Shown here piece by piece: positions 8,159 through 16,687 of a stretch of 64,000 nt of DNA. Source of the DNA: Acetobacter suratthaniensis (GTDB taxonomy: Bacteria; Pseudomonadota; Alphaproteobacteria; Acetobacterales; Acetobacteraceae); the NCBI RefSeq assembly GCF_017377745.1, contig NZ_JAFVMG010000005.1:62001-126000 (forward strand), given 5' to 3'. The notes beneath the pieces are model-generated. The model did no database searches and was not told the origin of the DNA. It saw only the letters and a program-made list of their open reading frames with translations. Numbering within the stretch: the stretch's first letter is position 1; the number at the start of each line of letters is the position of its first letter. The translations under genes were made by a program, and so were the position numbers.

Positions 8159-9136
8159 CTAGCGTTTGAAAAAATCGCGGGCGTATTTGAGCAGACGCCG
8201 CGTGACGGCGGAGTAGATCTCCGCAATACGGAGCAGGATCGCCCTGTCACGCTTGTAAGGCTGTATCGTAATCGGGAAATAGGGGGCGAGCTTTTCTTTC
8301 ACCTGTTGGGGCGAAATCAGGGTGTTGCTTTGTATGACGGCAAAAAGCCCATCGCTTTCGATCATGAAATGCTTGTGTGCATCCCATCCGTCCATCATAT
8401 CGGCAAACCACACGCTCTGGGCTGCGTGCAGGGTGCGCTGGCCGGGGCGTGCTCGGGTATGATAGCGATCAAGCAGGTTCTTATGCTCGGCGTTGAGCCA
8501 GTAGAGCGTATATTCCGTCCAGTCGAGCGTGTAGTTTTGCAGCAAAACCCGCCGCCAGTCGTCGATCTGATATTTTTCCTCAAGGCTTTTTTGCAGGTCC
8601 AGACACAGCGTGCGTGACAGGATTGTGGGGGTCCACCACAGGGCATCGCGCTCGATATGGGGGGGTACGCCCAAAATCTGGCCAGAGGCGAGCCAGTAGC
8701 GTTCCTCATCCACGCGGGGGCGGTAATGGGTCAGGGCCTTGCCGTCGATAATCAGCGAATCAACATTAAAGGGGTGTGTCGCAAAGCAGTCCGGGTCGAA
8801 AATCAGGAAGTATTCCGTATCGATCAGGGCTGGGGCGTAGAGTTTGATAATCTGCTGGCGGTGCCAGCCCCTGATCTGATGCCGCTGTGAAAAGTCTTTG
8901 AAAATGGCAAAATGTTCAGATTCGTCTACGATTTCTATCGGAAAATCAGACCATGCTTTGGCATAGCCCCGTACAGATTCGACCTCATCATGGGGGACAA
9001 TCAGCACAAAGCGTTCAAAGGTTTCGGGCGTGGTGAAATGACGCAGGGATGAAAACAGAATATCGCACCGGCCGATATTGTCCGCGTAATGGCGGCCGCG
9101 TGTTTTGATAGGCAGGATCGCGCTTATTTTTGTCAT
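8159..9136 (-). CDS. DUF6492-like protein, putative glycosyltransferase
   Basis: A 325-residue soluble protein. The N-terminus (ISAILPIKTRG) and the segment QIIKLYAPALIDTEYFLIFDPDC look like a GT-A nucleotide-sugar transferase fold: the DPD could be the metal-binding DxD. The region GWHRQQIIKL with the later LHAAQSVWF matches my memory of the DUF6492 family found in polysaccharide clusters. No membrane segment is present; the C-terminus is basic (RRLLKYARDFFKR) and may bind the membrane surface. It lies between the co-polymerase gene and the small secreted protein gene on the minus strand with gaps of 25 and 11 bases. Activity and donor are unknown. Confidence 0.72.
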   Translation of the reverse strand: MTKISAILPIKTRGRHYADNIGRCDILFSSLRHFTTPETFERFVLIVPHDEVESVRGYAKAWSDFPIEIVDESEHFAIFKDFSQRHQIRGWHRQQIIKLYAPALIDTEYFLIFDPDCFATHPFNVDSLIIDGKALTHYRPRVDEERYWLASGQILGVPPHIERDALWWTPTILSRTLCLDLQKSLEEKYQIDDWRRVLLQNYTLDWTEYTLYWLNAEHKNLLDRYHTRARPGQRTLHAAQSVWFADMMDGWDAHKHFMIESDGLFAVIQSNTLISPQQVKEKLAPYFPITIQPYKRDRAILLRIAEIYSAVTRRLLKYARDFFKR

Positions 9137-9161
9137 GTACCTGAAGTTCCCTACGATATCT

Positions 9162-11336
9162 TCACAGGAAGCGGTAGATAATGGCAGGAATGTAGCTTTT
9201 GCGGTGTGTCAGCACGACCCCGACAATCCAGCCACCGGCTTCCTGTATCTGTTCCTTCAGGCCCAGCACTACTGGCTTGCGTGTCTTTTCTGCCCGCACA
9301 GCCAGAATGGTGGCATCGGCAAGGCGGGCGTTTTCCACCCCGATAAAAGAACGGCTGACCGGCGGCGCATGCACGACCACATAATCATGCCGGGCGCGCA
9401 GGGTGTCAAACAGGGAGACCGTTTCATGGGGGGTAAGGGTCAGCGTGCCTTCGCGCGGGCGGGCCACCAGAATATCGTGCCCGGCTACGGGCAGGAATTC
9501 GAGGAGCTTCAGTGTATCTTCTTCCGGCGCGGCGGTATCCGAGCGGCTTTCGCCCTCACCGAAAGGCCACGCCAGTTCGCCGTTCTGGTCCGGTGCGCCG
9601 TAAAGGGGCGGGGCATCGGGTAGGGAGGCCATGTCCAGAACCAGAATGGGGCGCGATGAGCGGCGCTCAAGTTCCGATGCCAGCCCCTGCACGATTTCCA
9701 GCAGCCCTTCGCTATCATTGAAAGAGATCATCATCACCAGTTTGGTCAGGGCATCGGAACTGGTGTCGATAGCGGTAATGGTGCGCCCGTACAGGATGCG
9801 TGACGGGTAGGAGGGTGGGAGCGCTGGGGCGCCTCCCGCGCCTGTCTTCGGCTTGGCCCGCCTGAACCAGCGTTTGCGGATTTTGGTGCGCGGGGTAACG
9901 GGCGCGCTGAGCACGGGCAGCCCGATAACACGCTCGACCTGTTCAGGGCTGAGAAAGGTCTCGCGCAGGCTGACCAGAATGAGGATGGTGAGCGCAGGCA
10001 GGACGATGCCTGCAGCAATGCTCGCACCGATAAACATGTTCAGCGGGTTGATGGGCTGCGAGGGCGGGAAAGGCGCCTGAATAACGCGCACGTTGGTGCT
10101 GCTGGCGGAATCGGCCTGAATACGGTCTATGCTCGCCAGCTCGACCTGACGCGAAAGGCTGCGCAGGCTTTCGGTCAGGATATTGCGGTCGGTCTGCATC
10201 TGGCTGAGTTCGTTGGCAGCCCCGATCAGGGATTGCAGGCCGGCATCGGCTGTCTTGATCTGGTCTTCCAGCTCCTTCTGCCGGGCGATCTCGCCTTTGA
10301 TGTTGGAGCTGACAACAGAAAGCCTGTCCTGCACCGTATCGTAATAGGCGTTGTGGCCGTAGCGCTCAACGCCGATAAGCTTTTCTTTCTGCTGCGTTAT
10401 GGAAACGCGTAGCGCCTTGATCTGGCGGTCGATCTGCTTGACGAAGGGCGAGCCCGGCATATAGCGCGAGGCCAGATCCGCCCGGCGGGCCTCAAGCTGG
10501 AGTTGCGAGAGCTGCATGGTGTCGAGCGTGCGTGCGGCTTCGCCGTTGTCGCTGTACAGCAGGATGGTTGCAGGAACATCCTTGGCCGAGACGAGGAGCG
10601 ATGCGAGAGTGCTGCGGTCCTGCGCCAGAACGCCGTTGTTTTCGAGCTTACGCTGGCGGATCAGGCCTTGCAGCGCCACGGCATGGGCAATCTGGTCTTC
10701 AATGCTGACAATGCCGTATTTGGTCTGGAACGCGACCATGTTGGCGTTGAGCTTGTCCAGCTGGGTGCGCACCAGATCGCGCCGTGCGGCCAGAGAGGAA
10801 ACCCGCCCGGAGGTGAAAATGGCCGCACGTTCGAGAAAATACTCAGCCAGAATGCGGTTGAGCATGTCCGCCGCGTGCTTGGGGTTTGTGTCAGTATAAA
10901 AAAGGCTGATCGTGCTCGCCAGATCATCCTGCTGGAGACGGAAATGCTTCTCGAAGGACTGTAGCGCGTCATCGATCTGCTTGCGGCTGGCATCGGGGCC
11001 GAGCATGGTCTTGAGCACCGCGCGGTGCAGTTCCGAACTGTTGAGAATCTGCGCTTCAATGCTGACAAGCTGGCCTTCGACCGGCTGTGCCGCAGGGCCG
11101 TCATTCACGCTGGACTGGTTGTAATAGCCAGCCAGCAGCGTAAGCAGCCGCGCTTCCGCCCGGTAGGCGGGTTTTTGCATCAGCCCGATGATAACCCCGA
11201 CCGCAACCGTCCAGACAAAGACCATAAGGGCGATCTTGCGGTAGAAAAATAGGGTATTGAGGTAATCACGGGTTGTAATATGGGTATAGACAACGCCTTC
11301 TTTGCGGGCCGGTCGTGCTCTGGTGGAAATAACCAT
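9162..11336 (-). CDS. Polysaccharide co-polymerase (Wzc/GumC-like) with degenerate kinase domain
   Basis: A 724-residue inner-membrane protein that should set chain length and link Wzy to the Wza pore. It has a Wzz domain between two helices (about 35-53 and 432-455) with a long periplasmic coiled coil (QKEKLIGVERYGHN, ARQKELEDQIKTADAG) and the PINPLN motif before the second helix. The cytoplasmic part (about 456-724) aligns with BY-kinases but the Walker A lysine motif is replaced by MMISFNDSEGLLE, and Walker B reads HDYVVVHAPPV with His for Asp; the A' site keeps VLDMAS. The kinase is therefore probably dead. I chose the ATG with an AGGA site six bases upstream; a start 15 codons further up is possible. 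Confidence 0.88.
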   Translation of the reverse strand: MVISTRARPARKEGVVYTHITTRDYLNTLFFYRKIALMVFVWTVAVGVIIGLMQKPAYRAEARLLTLLAGYYNQSSVNDGPAAQPVEGQLVSIEAQILNSSELHRAVLKTMLGPDASRKQIDDALQSFEKHFRLQQDDLASTISLFYTDTNPKHAADMLNRILAEYFLERAAIFTSGRVSSLAARRDLVRTQLDKLNANMVAFQTKYGIVSIEDQIAHAVALQGLIRQRKLENNGVLAQDRSTLASLLVSAKDVPATILLYSDNGEAARTLDTMQLSQLQLEARRADLASRYMPGSPFVKQIDRQIKALRVSITQQKEKLIGVERYGHNAYYDTVQDRLSVVSSNIKGEIARQKELEDQIKTADAGLQSLIGAANELSQMQTDRNILTESLRSLSRQVELASIDRIQADSASSTNVRVIQAPFPPSQPINPLNMFIGASIAAGIVLPALTILILVSLRETFLSPEQVERVIGLPVLSAPVTPRTKIRKRWFRRAKPKTGAGGAPALPPSYPSRILYGRTITAIDTSSDALTKLVMMISFNDSEGLLEIVQGLASELERRSSRPILVLDMASLPDAPPLYGAPDQNGELAWPFGEGESRSDTAAPEEDTLKLLEFLPVAGHDILVARPREGTLTLTPHETVSLFDTLRARHDYVVVHAPPVSRSFIGVENARLADATILAVRAEKTRKPVVLGLKEQIQEAGGWIVGVVLTHRKSYIPAIIYRFL

Positions 11337-11646
11337 TGTTCCTGATTCTAGACCCCTGGAGTGCATAGGTAGCCCGGACACTACGAAAGCCAGAGTTGTG
11401 CCGTTCTCGGGAAGGATATACCACCCGCTACCTTTGTATCAGCGGGGTCTGCCACACTCAATAACGTATAACCATGTTAAAATAAAAGAGTTCTGTTACA
11501 CTCCCCCAAGGCTGCGGCGTAAAAATGCGGGCTGGAATGTATCATGGTTCTGACATGCTTGTGTGTGCAAAGGTATGATAGCGTCACATCATTGAAAAAA
11601 GGTTTCAGGCAGGGCTTTGCGGAACATGGTGTTGAAGGACTTCAGG
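11337..11646. promoter_or_regulatory. Divergent intergenic region between co-polymerase and GH44 genes
   Basis: About 310 bases with no credible gene. The middle is AT-rich (around TAACGTATAACC and TTAAAATAAAAG), unlike the flanks, and must hold the promoters for both directions. I could not pick out a convincing -35/-10 pair on either strand, and I see no terminator-type hairpin. Confidence 0.5.
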
Positions 11647-13299
11647 ATGTCGGTCGCCCGGTATGGTCTGGCAGGTAGCATTGCCTGCGGGCTGGTCGCT
11701 CCCTGTGGCGTGGGTCATGCACAGACCGCTCCCGCGTCTGTTGAGGAAATCACGGTGGATGGGGCTACCCGGCACCCGATCAGCCCGCTGGTCTATGGGG
11801 TGAATTTCGCTTCGACCGAAACCCTCAAGGATCTGCGCGTACCCATCAACCGCTCGGGGGGGGACAGTGCTTCCACCTATAACTGGCGGGTTGATGCACG
11901 CAACGCGGGCAAGGACTGGTATTACGAGAGCGTGGCCTGCGACCCCAAGGTCAGTCACGACCAGTTTGGCCCGCATTTTATCAGCATGACCCGCAAGGGC
12001 GGGGCCACCCCCATGCCCAGCCTGTCCATGCTGGGCTGGCAGGCAAAGCTTGCCCCCGACCGCTCGCGCCTGGCCTCGTTCGCCATTACCAAATATGGCC
12101 CCCAGCAGGATAATGATGCCGATGGCCTGTTCGATGCAGGCAATGGCTACAAGCCCGATGGCACGCCCATAACCGATAACGACCCCCATGACGCCCAGAC
12201 CCCGAGCGACGTGCAGAGCGAGCAGGACAGGCTGCGCCATGTGCTCAAGGAGTTCGGGTCTGGTGCGCTGCCTTATGTCATTCTCGATAACGAGCCCAGC
12301 CTGTGGCAGCTTATCCACCGCGATGTACACCCCGTTGGGGCGCATGCGGATGAAATCGCCAAGAAAGTTATCGACTATTCAGCGGCGGTCAAAGCCGTCA
12401 GCCCCACGACCAAGGTTGTTGCTCCGGAAGAATGGGGCTGGCAGGGCTACCATTACAGCGGTTTTGACCAGCAATACGCGATCAAGAACGGGCTGGATCA
12501 CGCCCCCGACCGCGAGAACATAACCGGCGGCATGGACTATGTGCCGTGGTTGCTGACGCAATGGAAGGCGGCCGGGCACCCGGTGGATGTGTTCAGCCTG
12601 CATTTCTATCCGCAGGAGGGCGAGTATTCGGACTCAGATAAGCCCGAGGTGCAGCTTGCCCGTAACCGCTCCACCCGCGACCTGTGGGACCCCACTTACA
12701 AAGACCCGTCATGGATCAACAGCGTGGTGGCGCTGGTGCCGCTGATGCGCCAGTGGGTGGACCAGTATTACTATCCCGGCACGCCTATCGCCCTGACCGA
12801 GTATAGCTGGGGCGGCGACAAACAGATGAACGGCGCCACAGCGCAGGCGGATGTACTGGGTATTCTGGGGCGCGAAGGCATGGATATCGCCACGCACTGG
12901 GGTGATCTGGACCCGGATATGCCTGTGTACAAGGCGATCAAGCTCTATCGTAATTACGACAGCCACGGCGGAGCCTTTGGCGATGTCAGCCTGCTGACGC
13001 ATGCCCCGAACCCCGATGAGGTCTCAGCCTTCGCGGCCCAGCGGAGTAAGGATGACGCAACCACCGTGGTCGTGATCAACAAACGGCTGGATGCCCCGGC
13101 CACCGCCAAAATCAGTCTGGCGAACCTGCCCGACCATGGGCGGGTTGAATCCTGGCTGCTGGCCGATAATACCCTGACCCGTAAGCCCGATACCCAATAC
13201 AGCAAGGGTGTGCTCGACGTGACGCTGCCACAGCAGAGTGTGCTTATGCTTGTCCTGCGCCGCAACAGCAGCAAGAAGGCTGGCGGCAAGCGATCATGA
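11647..13299 (+). CDS. Secreted GH44 family endo-beta-1,4-glucanase/xyloglucanase
   Basis: A 550-residue glycoside hydrolase of family 44. A signal peptide (MSVARYGLAGSIACGLVAP...GHA-QTA) is followed by a TIM barrel starting at HPISPLVYGVNFA and a C-terminal beta domain (about 460-540). The acid/base glutamate is E216 in LDNEPSLW and the nucleophile E385 in ALTEYSWGG; EEWGWQGYHYSG and FSLHFYPQ are further family marks. Known GH44 enzymes cut beta-1,4-glucans, carboxymethylcellulose and xyloglucan, so the likely role is trimming or release of the polymer made here. I start at the ATG seven bases after GAAGGA; an ATG 21 bases upstream is possible. Its stop overlaps the flippase start (ATGA). 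Confidence 0.88.
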   Translation: MSVARYGLAGSIACGLVAPCGVGHAQTAPASVEEITVDGATRHPISPLVYGVNFASTETLKDLRVPINRSGGDSASTYNWRVDARNAGKDWYYESVACDPKVSHDQFGPHFISMTRKGGATPMPSLSMLGWQAKLAPDRSRLASFAITKYGPQQDNDADGLFDAGNGYKPDGTPITDNDPHDAQTPSDVQSEQDRLRHVLKEFGSGALPYVILDNEPSLWQLIHRDVHPVGAHADEIAKKVIDYSAAVKAVSPTTKVVAPEEWGWQGYHYSGFDQQYAIKNGLDHAPDRENITGGMDYVPWLLTQWKAAGHPVDVFSLHFYPQEGEYSDSDKPEVQLARNRSTRDLWDPTYKDPSWINSVVALVPLMRQWVDQYYYPGTPIALTEYSWGGDKQMNGATAQADVLGILGREGMDIATHWGDLDPDMPVYKAIKLYRNYDSHGGAFGDVSLLTHAPNPDEVSAFAAQRSKDDATTVVVINKRLDAPATAKISLANLPDHGRVESWLLADNTLTRKPDTQYSKGVLDVTLPQQSVLMLVLRRNSSKKAGGKRS

Positions 13300-14654
13300 G
13301 TGCGCCTGCCCCTGCCTCTGGCACACATGGCTCGATCGTGCGGGGTGCGCTGTCCAGTCTGGGGGCGCGCCTGCTCGACCTGCCCAGCCGCTACGGGTTG
13401 CACCTGCTGGTGGCGGCCAGTCTCGGGGTTGTGCAGAGCGGGCGGTTTTATATCGTCTTCAGCCTTGTCAGCATGCTTGCCGGGTTCGGGCGGTTGGGCG
13501 TGGATCGTGCCCTGACCCGCCAGCTCGCTGTGGACATGGCTTCGGAGCGTAACGGGGCGCTGCGGGCCGATACCCACCGGGCCGGGTGGATCGTGCTGCT
13601 GGTTTCGCTGGTGGTGTCCGTCCTGCTGGCGCTCAGCGCCGTGCCCCTGACCGATTTCGTTATGCGTAAGCCCGACCTTGCCCTGCCGCTCATGGTGGGG
13701 GTGTTGTCCATTATTCCGCAAAATCTCAGCACCGTGGCGGCGGGTGCGTTGGCGGGGCTGCACCATGTGGGGCGTAGCCAGATGGTGTATTCATGGCTGT
13801 TGCCCACCATTTTCTGCGTTGCAGCGTTACCGCTGGTTTATTGGGGGGTGTTTACAGTCCTCCATGCCATGCTGTTGATGGCGTTCAGTTTTGTCATAAC
13901 GGCCGCGGTCGGGTTTGTTCTGCTCCACCGCGCCCTGTCGCCTTATGCGCGGCGCGAGGAGCCACGGCCCGAAAAGCCACATTTTTTGAGGCGCGGTCTG
14001 TCGTTTTTCACGCTTGAGCTGACACAGCTCATGATCGCGGCGGTACCGGCCATTGCGCTGGGCATTGCCTCCTCTCCTCAGCAGACCGGGCTGTTTGCAC
14101 TGGCGTGGCGTGTCGCGCTGATCAACCTGATGGTTATCAACGGCATTACGGGCATGGCCGCGCCGAGATTCGCGGCCTTTCATGCGCGTGGGGACCAGCA
14201 TAGCCTGAACCGTAGCGCTGCGCAGGCGATCGGGCTGGTGCTGTGCATGGTGCTGCCCGTAACAGGCTGCATGCTGCTTTTTCCCGAGTATCTGCTGGCG
14301 GTGTTTGGCCCGGGCTACAGTCAGGGTGCCTCCACCTTGCGTATTCTGGCGCTTGGCCAGCTTGTATCGGCCTGTTTTGCCGGGATGCCCGATCTGCTGG
14401 GCATGACGGGCCATATGACGGCCTTGCGGCGGATCAATTTTTTCTCGCTTGGCGTGCTGCTGGTAGGGCTGCTGGTGCTGGTGCCAACAGGCGGTAGCGT
14501 GGGGGCGGCCATTGCCACATCGCTTGCCATAGCGGTGAACGCCGTCGCCGCCGCATGGATGGCGCATCGTCTTCTGGGGCTGTTTGCCTTGCGGACTGTC
14601 TGGCACTGGCTGGGGGCTCACCTGCGTTCGGTCTGGCGGGGGAGGAGTGCATGA
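13296..14654 (+). CDS. Wzx-like polysaccharide flippase (MOP superfamily)
   Basis: A 452-residue membrane protein with about 12 to 14 hydrophobic helices and the oligosaccharide-transporter layout: SLGARLLDLPSRYGLHLLVAAS at the N-terminus and a FGRLGVDRALTRQLA loop after helix two, which is common in Wzx/RfbX and MurJ-like proteins. It should move the lipid-linked repeat unit across the inner membrane. It overlaps the GH44 gene by four bases upstream and the next small gene by four bases downstream, so all three are translationally coupled. Substrate is unknown. Confidence 0.85.
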   Translation: MSAPAPASGTHGSIVRGALSSLGARLLDLPSRYGLHLLVAASLGVVQSGRFYIVFSLVSMLAGFGRLGVDRALTRQLAVDMASERNGALRADTHRAGWIVLLVSLVVSVLLALSAVPLTDFVMRKPDLALPLMVGVLSIIPQNLSTVAAGALAGLHHVGRSQMVYSWLLPTIFCVAALPLVYWGVFTVLHAMLLMAFSFVITAAVGFVLLHRALSPYARREEPRPEKPHFLRRGLSFFTLELTQLMIAAVPAIALGIASSPQQTGLFALAWRVALINLMVINGITGMAAPRFAAFHARGDQHSLNRSAAQAIGLVLCMVLPVTGCMLLFPEYLLAVFGPGYSQGASTLRILALGQLVSACFAGMPDLLGMTGHMTALRRINFFSLGVLLVGLLVLVPTGGSVGAAIATSLAIAVNAVAAAWMAHRLLGLFALRTVWHWLGAHLRSVWRGRSA

Positions 14655-15088
14655 AACTGATCGCTCTCGGAGGGCTGGTGGGTTTTATGGTGCTTTGCGG
14701 CCTGAGCGGTGGCGCCCCGCGCGCGCAGGGGCTGCCGCCGCGCTATGACACGAATGGACTGTGTTTTCGCACCGCCAATTCGATCGATGGTTTTTCCCCT
14801 GATTCCGTAACAAGCTGTCTGGCGACCCAGAGTAACGCGTACAACCGGGTCAGGCGGGCGTGGGATAGTATTCTCCCCGCTCTGTCTGATGACTGCGATG
14901 CCCAGACCCGTGCGACCGGCAAGCAGGATTATGTTGCGCTGGAAAACTGCCTCAAGGTGCAGATAAGCCAGAACGCCCCCCCACCCCTTGTGCCGCTGAC
15001 CAAGCGGCGTAGCCCTGCACAGGATGACCCCGGCAAGGATGATTTCGGCACGGGTGACACCAGCAAGGATGATATGGGGCAGCACTAG
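14651..15088 (+). CDS. Small secreted protein with acidic C-terminal repeats, unknown function
   Basis: A 145-residue protein with a signal peptide (MKLIALGGLVGFMVLCGLSG, cleavage near PRA-QGL). The mature part has five cysteines (GLCFRTA, VTSCLAT, DDCDAQ, ENCLK) suggesting two disulfides, then a proline stretch and a basic KRR, then an acidic tail with two imperfect repeats (DDPGKDDFG and GDTSKDDMG). I do not recognise a family. It starts inside the flippase stop codon (ATGA overlap), which ties it to the polysaccharide locus. The acidic tail could bind calcium or a basic partner, but that is only a guess. Confidence 0.8.
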   Translation: MKLIALGGLVGFMVLCGLSGGAPRAQGLPPRYDTNGLCFRTANSIDGFSPDSVTSCLATQSNAYNRVRRAWDSILPALSDDCDAQTRATGKQDYVALENCLKVQISQNAPPPLVPLTKRRSPAQDDPGKDDFGTGDTSKDDMGQH

Positions 15089-15106
15089 GCGGCCTGCCGC
15101 TCCGGC

Positions 15107-15129
15107 TTGCGCACTGGTTTGCGCACTGG
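15107..15129. repeat. Short tandem repeat upstream of the metal-efflux operon
   Basis: TTGCGCACTGG occurs twice, with starts 12 bases apart, shortly after the stop of the acidic-tail protein gene and 165 bases before the adaptor start. The remaining gap up to the adaptor gene has no gene and no clear promoter, only an AT-rich stretch (TTGTTAAAAAATACATG). Chance is possible for a repeat this short. Confidence 0.5.
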
Positions 15130-15293
15130 CTCTGTGGGTTTGCCCGGTGGGTCTTTTCCCGTGGGGCTGGTGGTTGTTCCGGGGTGGCGGTGGCTGTTCA
15201 GGCTTGTGTCAGCTTCCTTTGTTAAAAAATACATGATCCGGGCTTGCCGGTGTGGTTTGGCCTGTCAGGCGGCGCGGGGCGTGGGGAATGTTA

Positions 15294-16685
15294 ATGAAGC
15301 AGCGAAAGCCGGAGCTTTACGCACGGCTGCCGGTTGAGGGGGGCAGGGTGCCATGGTGGGGCCTGCTGGCCATGGCGGTCGGGCTGGCCCGCGTTGCTGC
15401 GCCGGTGCCTGCCTGTGCGGTGGACACCAATGTCCAGCCGCCCGTGGCCAGTCCCGCGCAGGCATCTCCTCTGCCAGTTGTGGTGAACTCCGGCGCTGAG
15501 ATGCCACGCCATGCGCAACAGGCGGCAGGCCCTGTTTTGGCTCCTGAGCCTGCTCCGGCGGCGGCTGATCCCGAGCCACCCGTCTCCACACAGCCGGTCG
15601 TGGTCAGCCTTGGTGCCGAGGCCCAGCGTAATGCGGGGCTGGTAGTGGGGCAGGCGCAGGCGGGGTCGCTTGCGGGTACGATCGAGGCCATGGCCATGAT
15701 CCAGCCCGAGGCCAGCCATCTGGTGCGGATTCACCCTGCCGGGTCTGGCAAGGTGCTGACGGTGGCGGTTGTGCCGGGCCAGCATGTTAGCGCGGGCGAT
15801 GTGCTGCTGACCTATCAGAACCACACGCTGCATATGGTGCGATTGCAGGTTTCCAAGGCGCGGGCGGCCCTTTCTACCGCTCAGGCGGCCTTGCAGAATG
15901 CCCGCGCCACCTATGAGCGTGGGCGCGCGCTTGAGGGCGGGGCCGTGGCCGTGGGCGAGACGCGCCGCCGGTTTGCGGCGTTGCAGGCGGCAACGGATGA
16001 GGTGCAGGCCCGTCAGGCCGATCTGGACACGCTCAACCACCAGCTTGAGCAGGAATATAACTCTGTAACCGAAAGCGATGCGGGCCAGCACGGCCGGGAT
16101 GATGAGACCTCGCGCATTATCGCCCCCGGCGCGGGCGAGGTGCAGACGGTCAGCGTGGCGGTGGCTGATGATATCAGCCCCAATACCGAACTTGTCGTTC
16201 TGGCTGATCTGTCCACGGTGTGGATTGTTTCCGATATTCTGCCGCAGGATGCCCAGCGCGTGCAGCCCGGCGGGGTGCAGGTAACAGTGCCTGAAGGGCA
16301 GGCCCGTACCGTGCTGCGCTCCACCATTACGTCTATCGGCTATCTGGCAGACCCCTCGACAGGTCTGGTGCATGTTATCAGCCGTGCGGACAATGCCGAT
16401 GGCCGCCTGCATCCGGGCATGTTCCTGACAACGCGCCTGCCCACGCGCGATCCGGTGCCCGGCGTGGTGGTGCCTGCTACTGCGGTGGTGGATATTGATG
16501 GGGTCAGCACCGTGTTTGTTGCACAGGGGCCAGAGCATTTTCTGGCCCGGCCGGTGCGGGTTGGGGCGGAGCAGGATGGCAAGGCGGTTATCCTGTCCGG
16601 CCTGACGGTGGACGAGCCGGTGGTGACACAGGGCGCCTTTACCCTCAAATCGGTTCTGCTCAAGTCCAGCATGGGGGATGACTGA
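15294..16685 (+). CDS. RND efflux periplasmic adaptor (CzcB/CusB type)
   Basis: Membrane-fusion protein of 463 residues that joins the RND pump to an outer-membrane channel. After an N-terminal hydrophobic segment (WWGLLAMAVGLARVAAPV) and a Pro/Ala-rich linker come the barrel-sandwich (VRIHPAGSGKVLTVAVVPGQHVSAGD), an alpha-helical hairpin (about 180-265), the beta-barrel and a membrane-proximal domain (PATAVVDIDGVSTVFV, AVILSGLTVDEPVVTQGAF). I start at the ATG six bases after GGGGA; two upstream starts are possible. No cytoplasmic His- or Met-rich metal-binding region is present. The pump gene follows two bases after the stop. No outer-membrane channel gene is nearby. Confidence 0.88.
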   Translation: MKQRKPELYARLPVEGGRVPWWGLLAMAVGLARVAAPVPACAVDTNVQPPVASPAQASPLPVVVNSGAEMPRHAQQAAGPVLAPEPAPAAADPEPPVSTQPVVVSLGAEAQRNAGLVVGQAQAGSLAGTIEAMAMIQPEASHLVRIHPAGSGKVLTVAVVPGQHVSAGDVLLTYQNHTLHMVRLQVSKARAALSTAQAALQNARATYERGRALEGGAVAVGETRRRFAALQAATDEVQARQADLDTLNHQLEQEYNSVTESDAGQHGRDDETSRIIAPGAGEVQTVSVAVADDISPNTELVVLADLSTVWIVSDILPQDAQRVQPGGVQVTVPEGQARTVLRSTITSIGYLADPSTGLVHVISRADNADGRLHPGMFLTTRLPTRDPVPGVVVPATAVVDIDGVSTVFVAQGPEHFLARPVRVGAEQDGKAVILSGLTVDEPVVTQGAFTLKSVLLKSSMGDD

Positions 16686-16687
16686 GC

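Noticed and set aside
15107..15337. Small open frame between the acidic-tail gene and the adaptor
   Set aside because: No ribosome site, no conservation cue and composition like a shadow frame.
15291..16538. Long minus-strand open frame across the adaptor gene
   Set aside because: It is antisense to a clear RND adaptor, has no recognisable domain, and such long shadows are common in GC-rich DNA.
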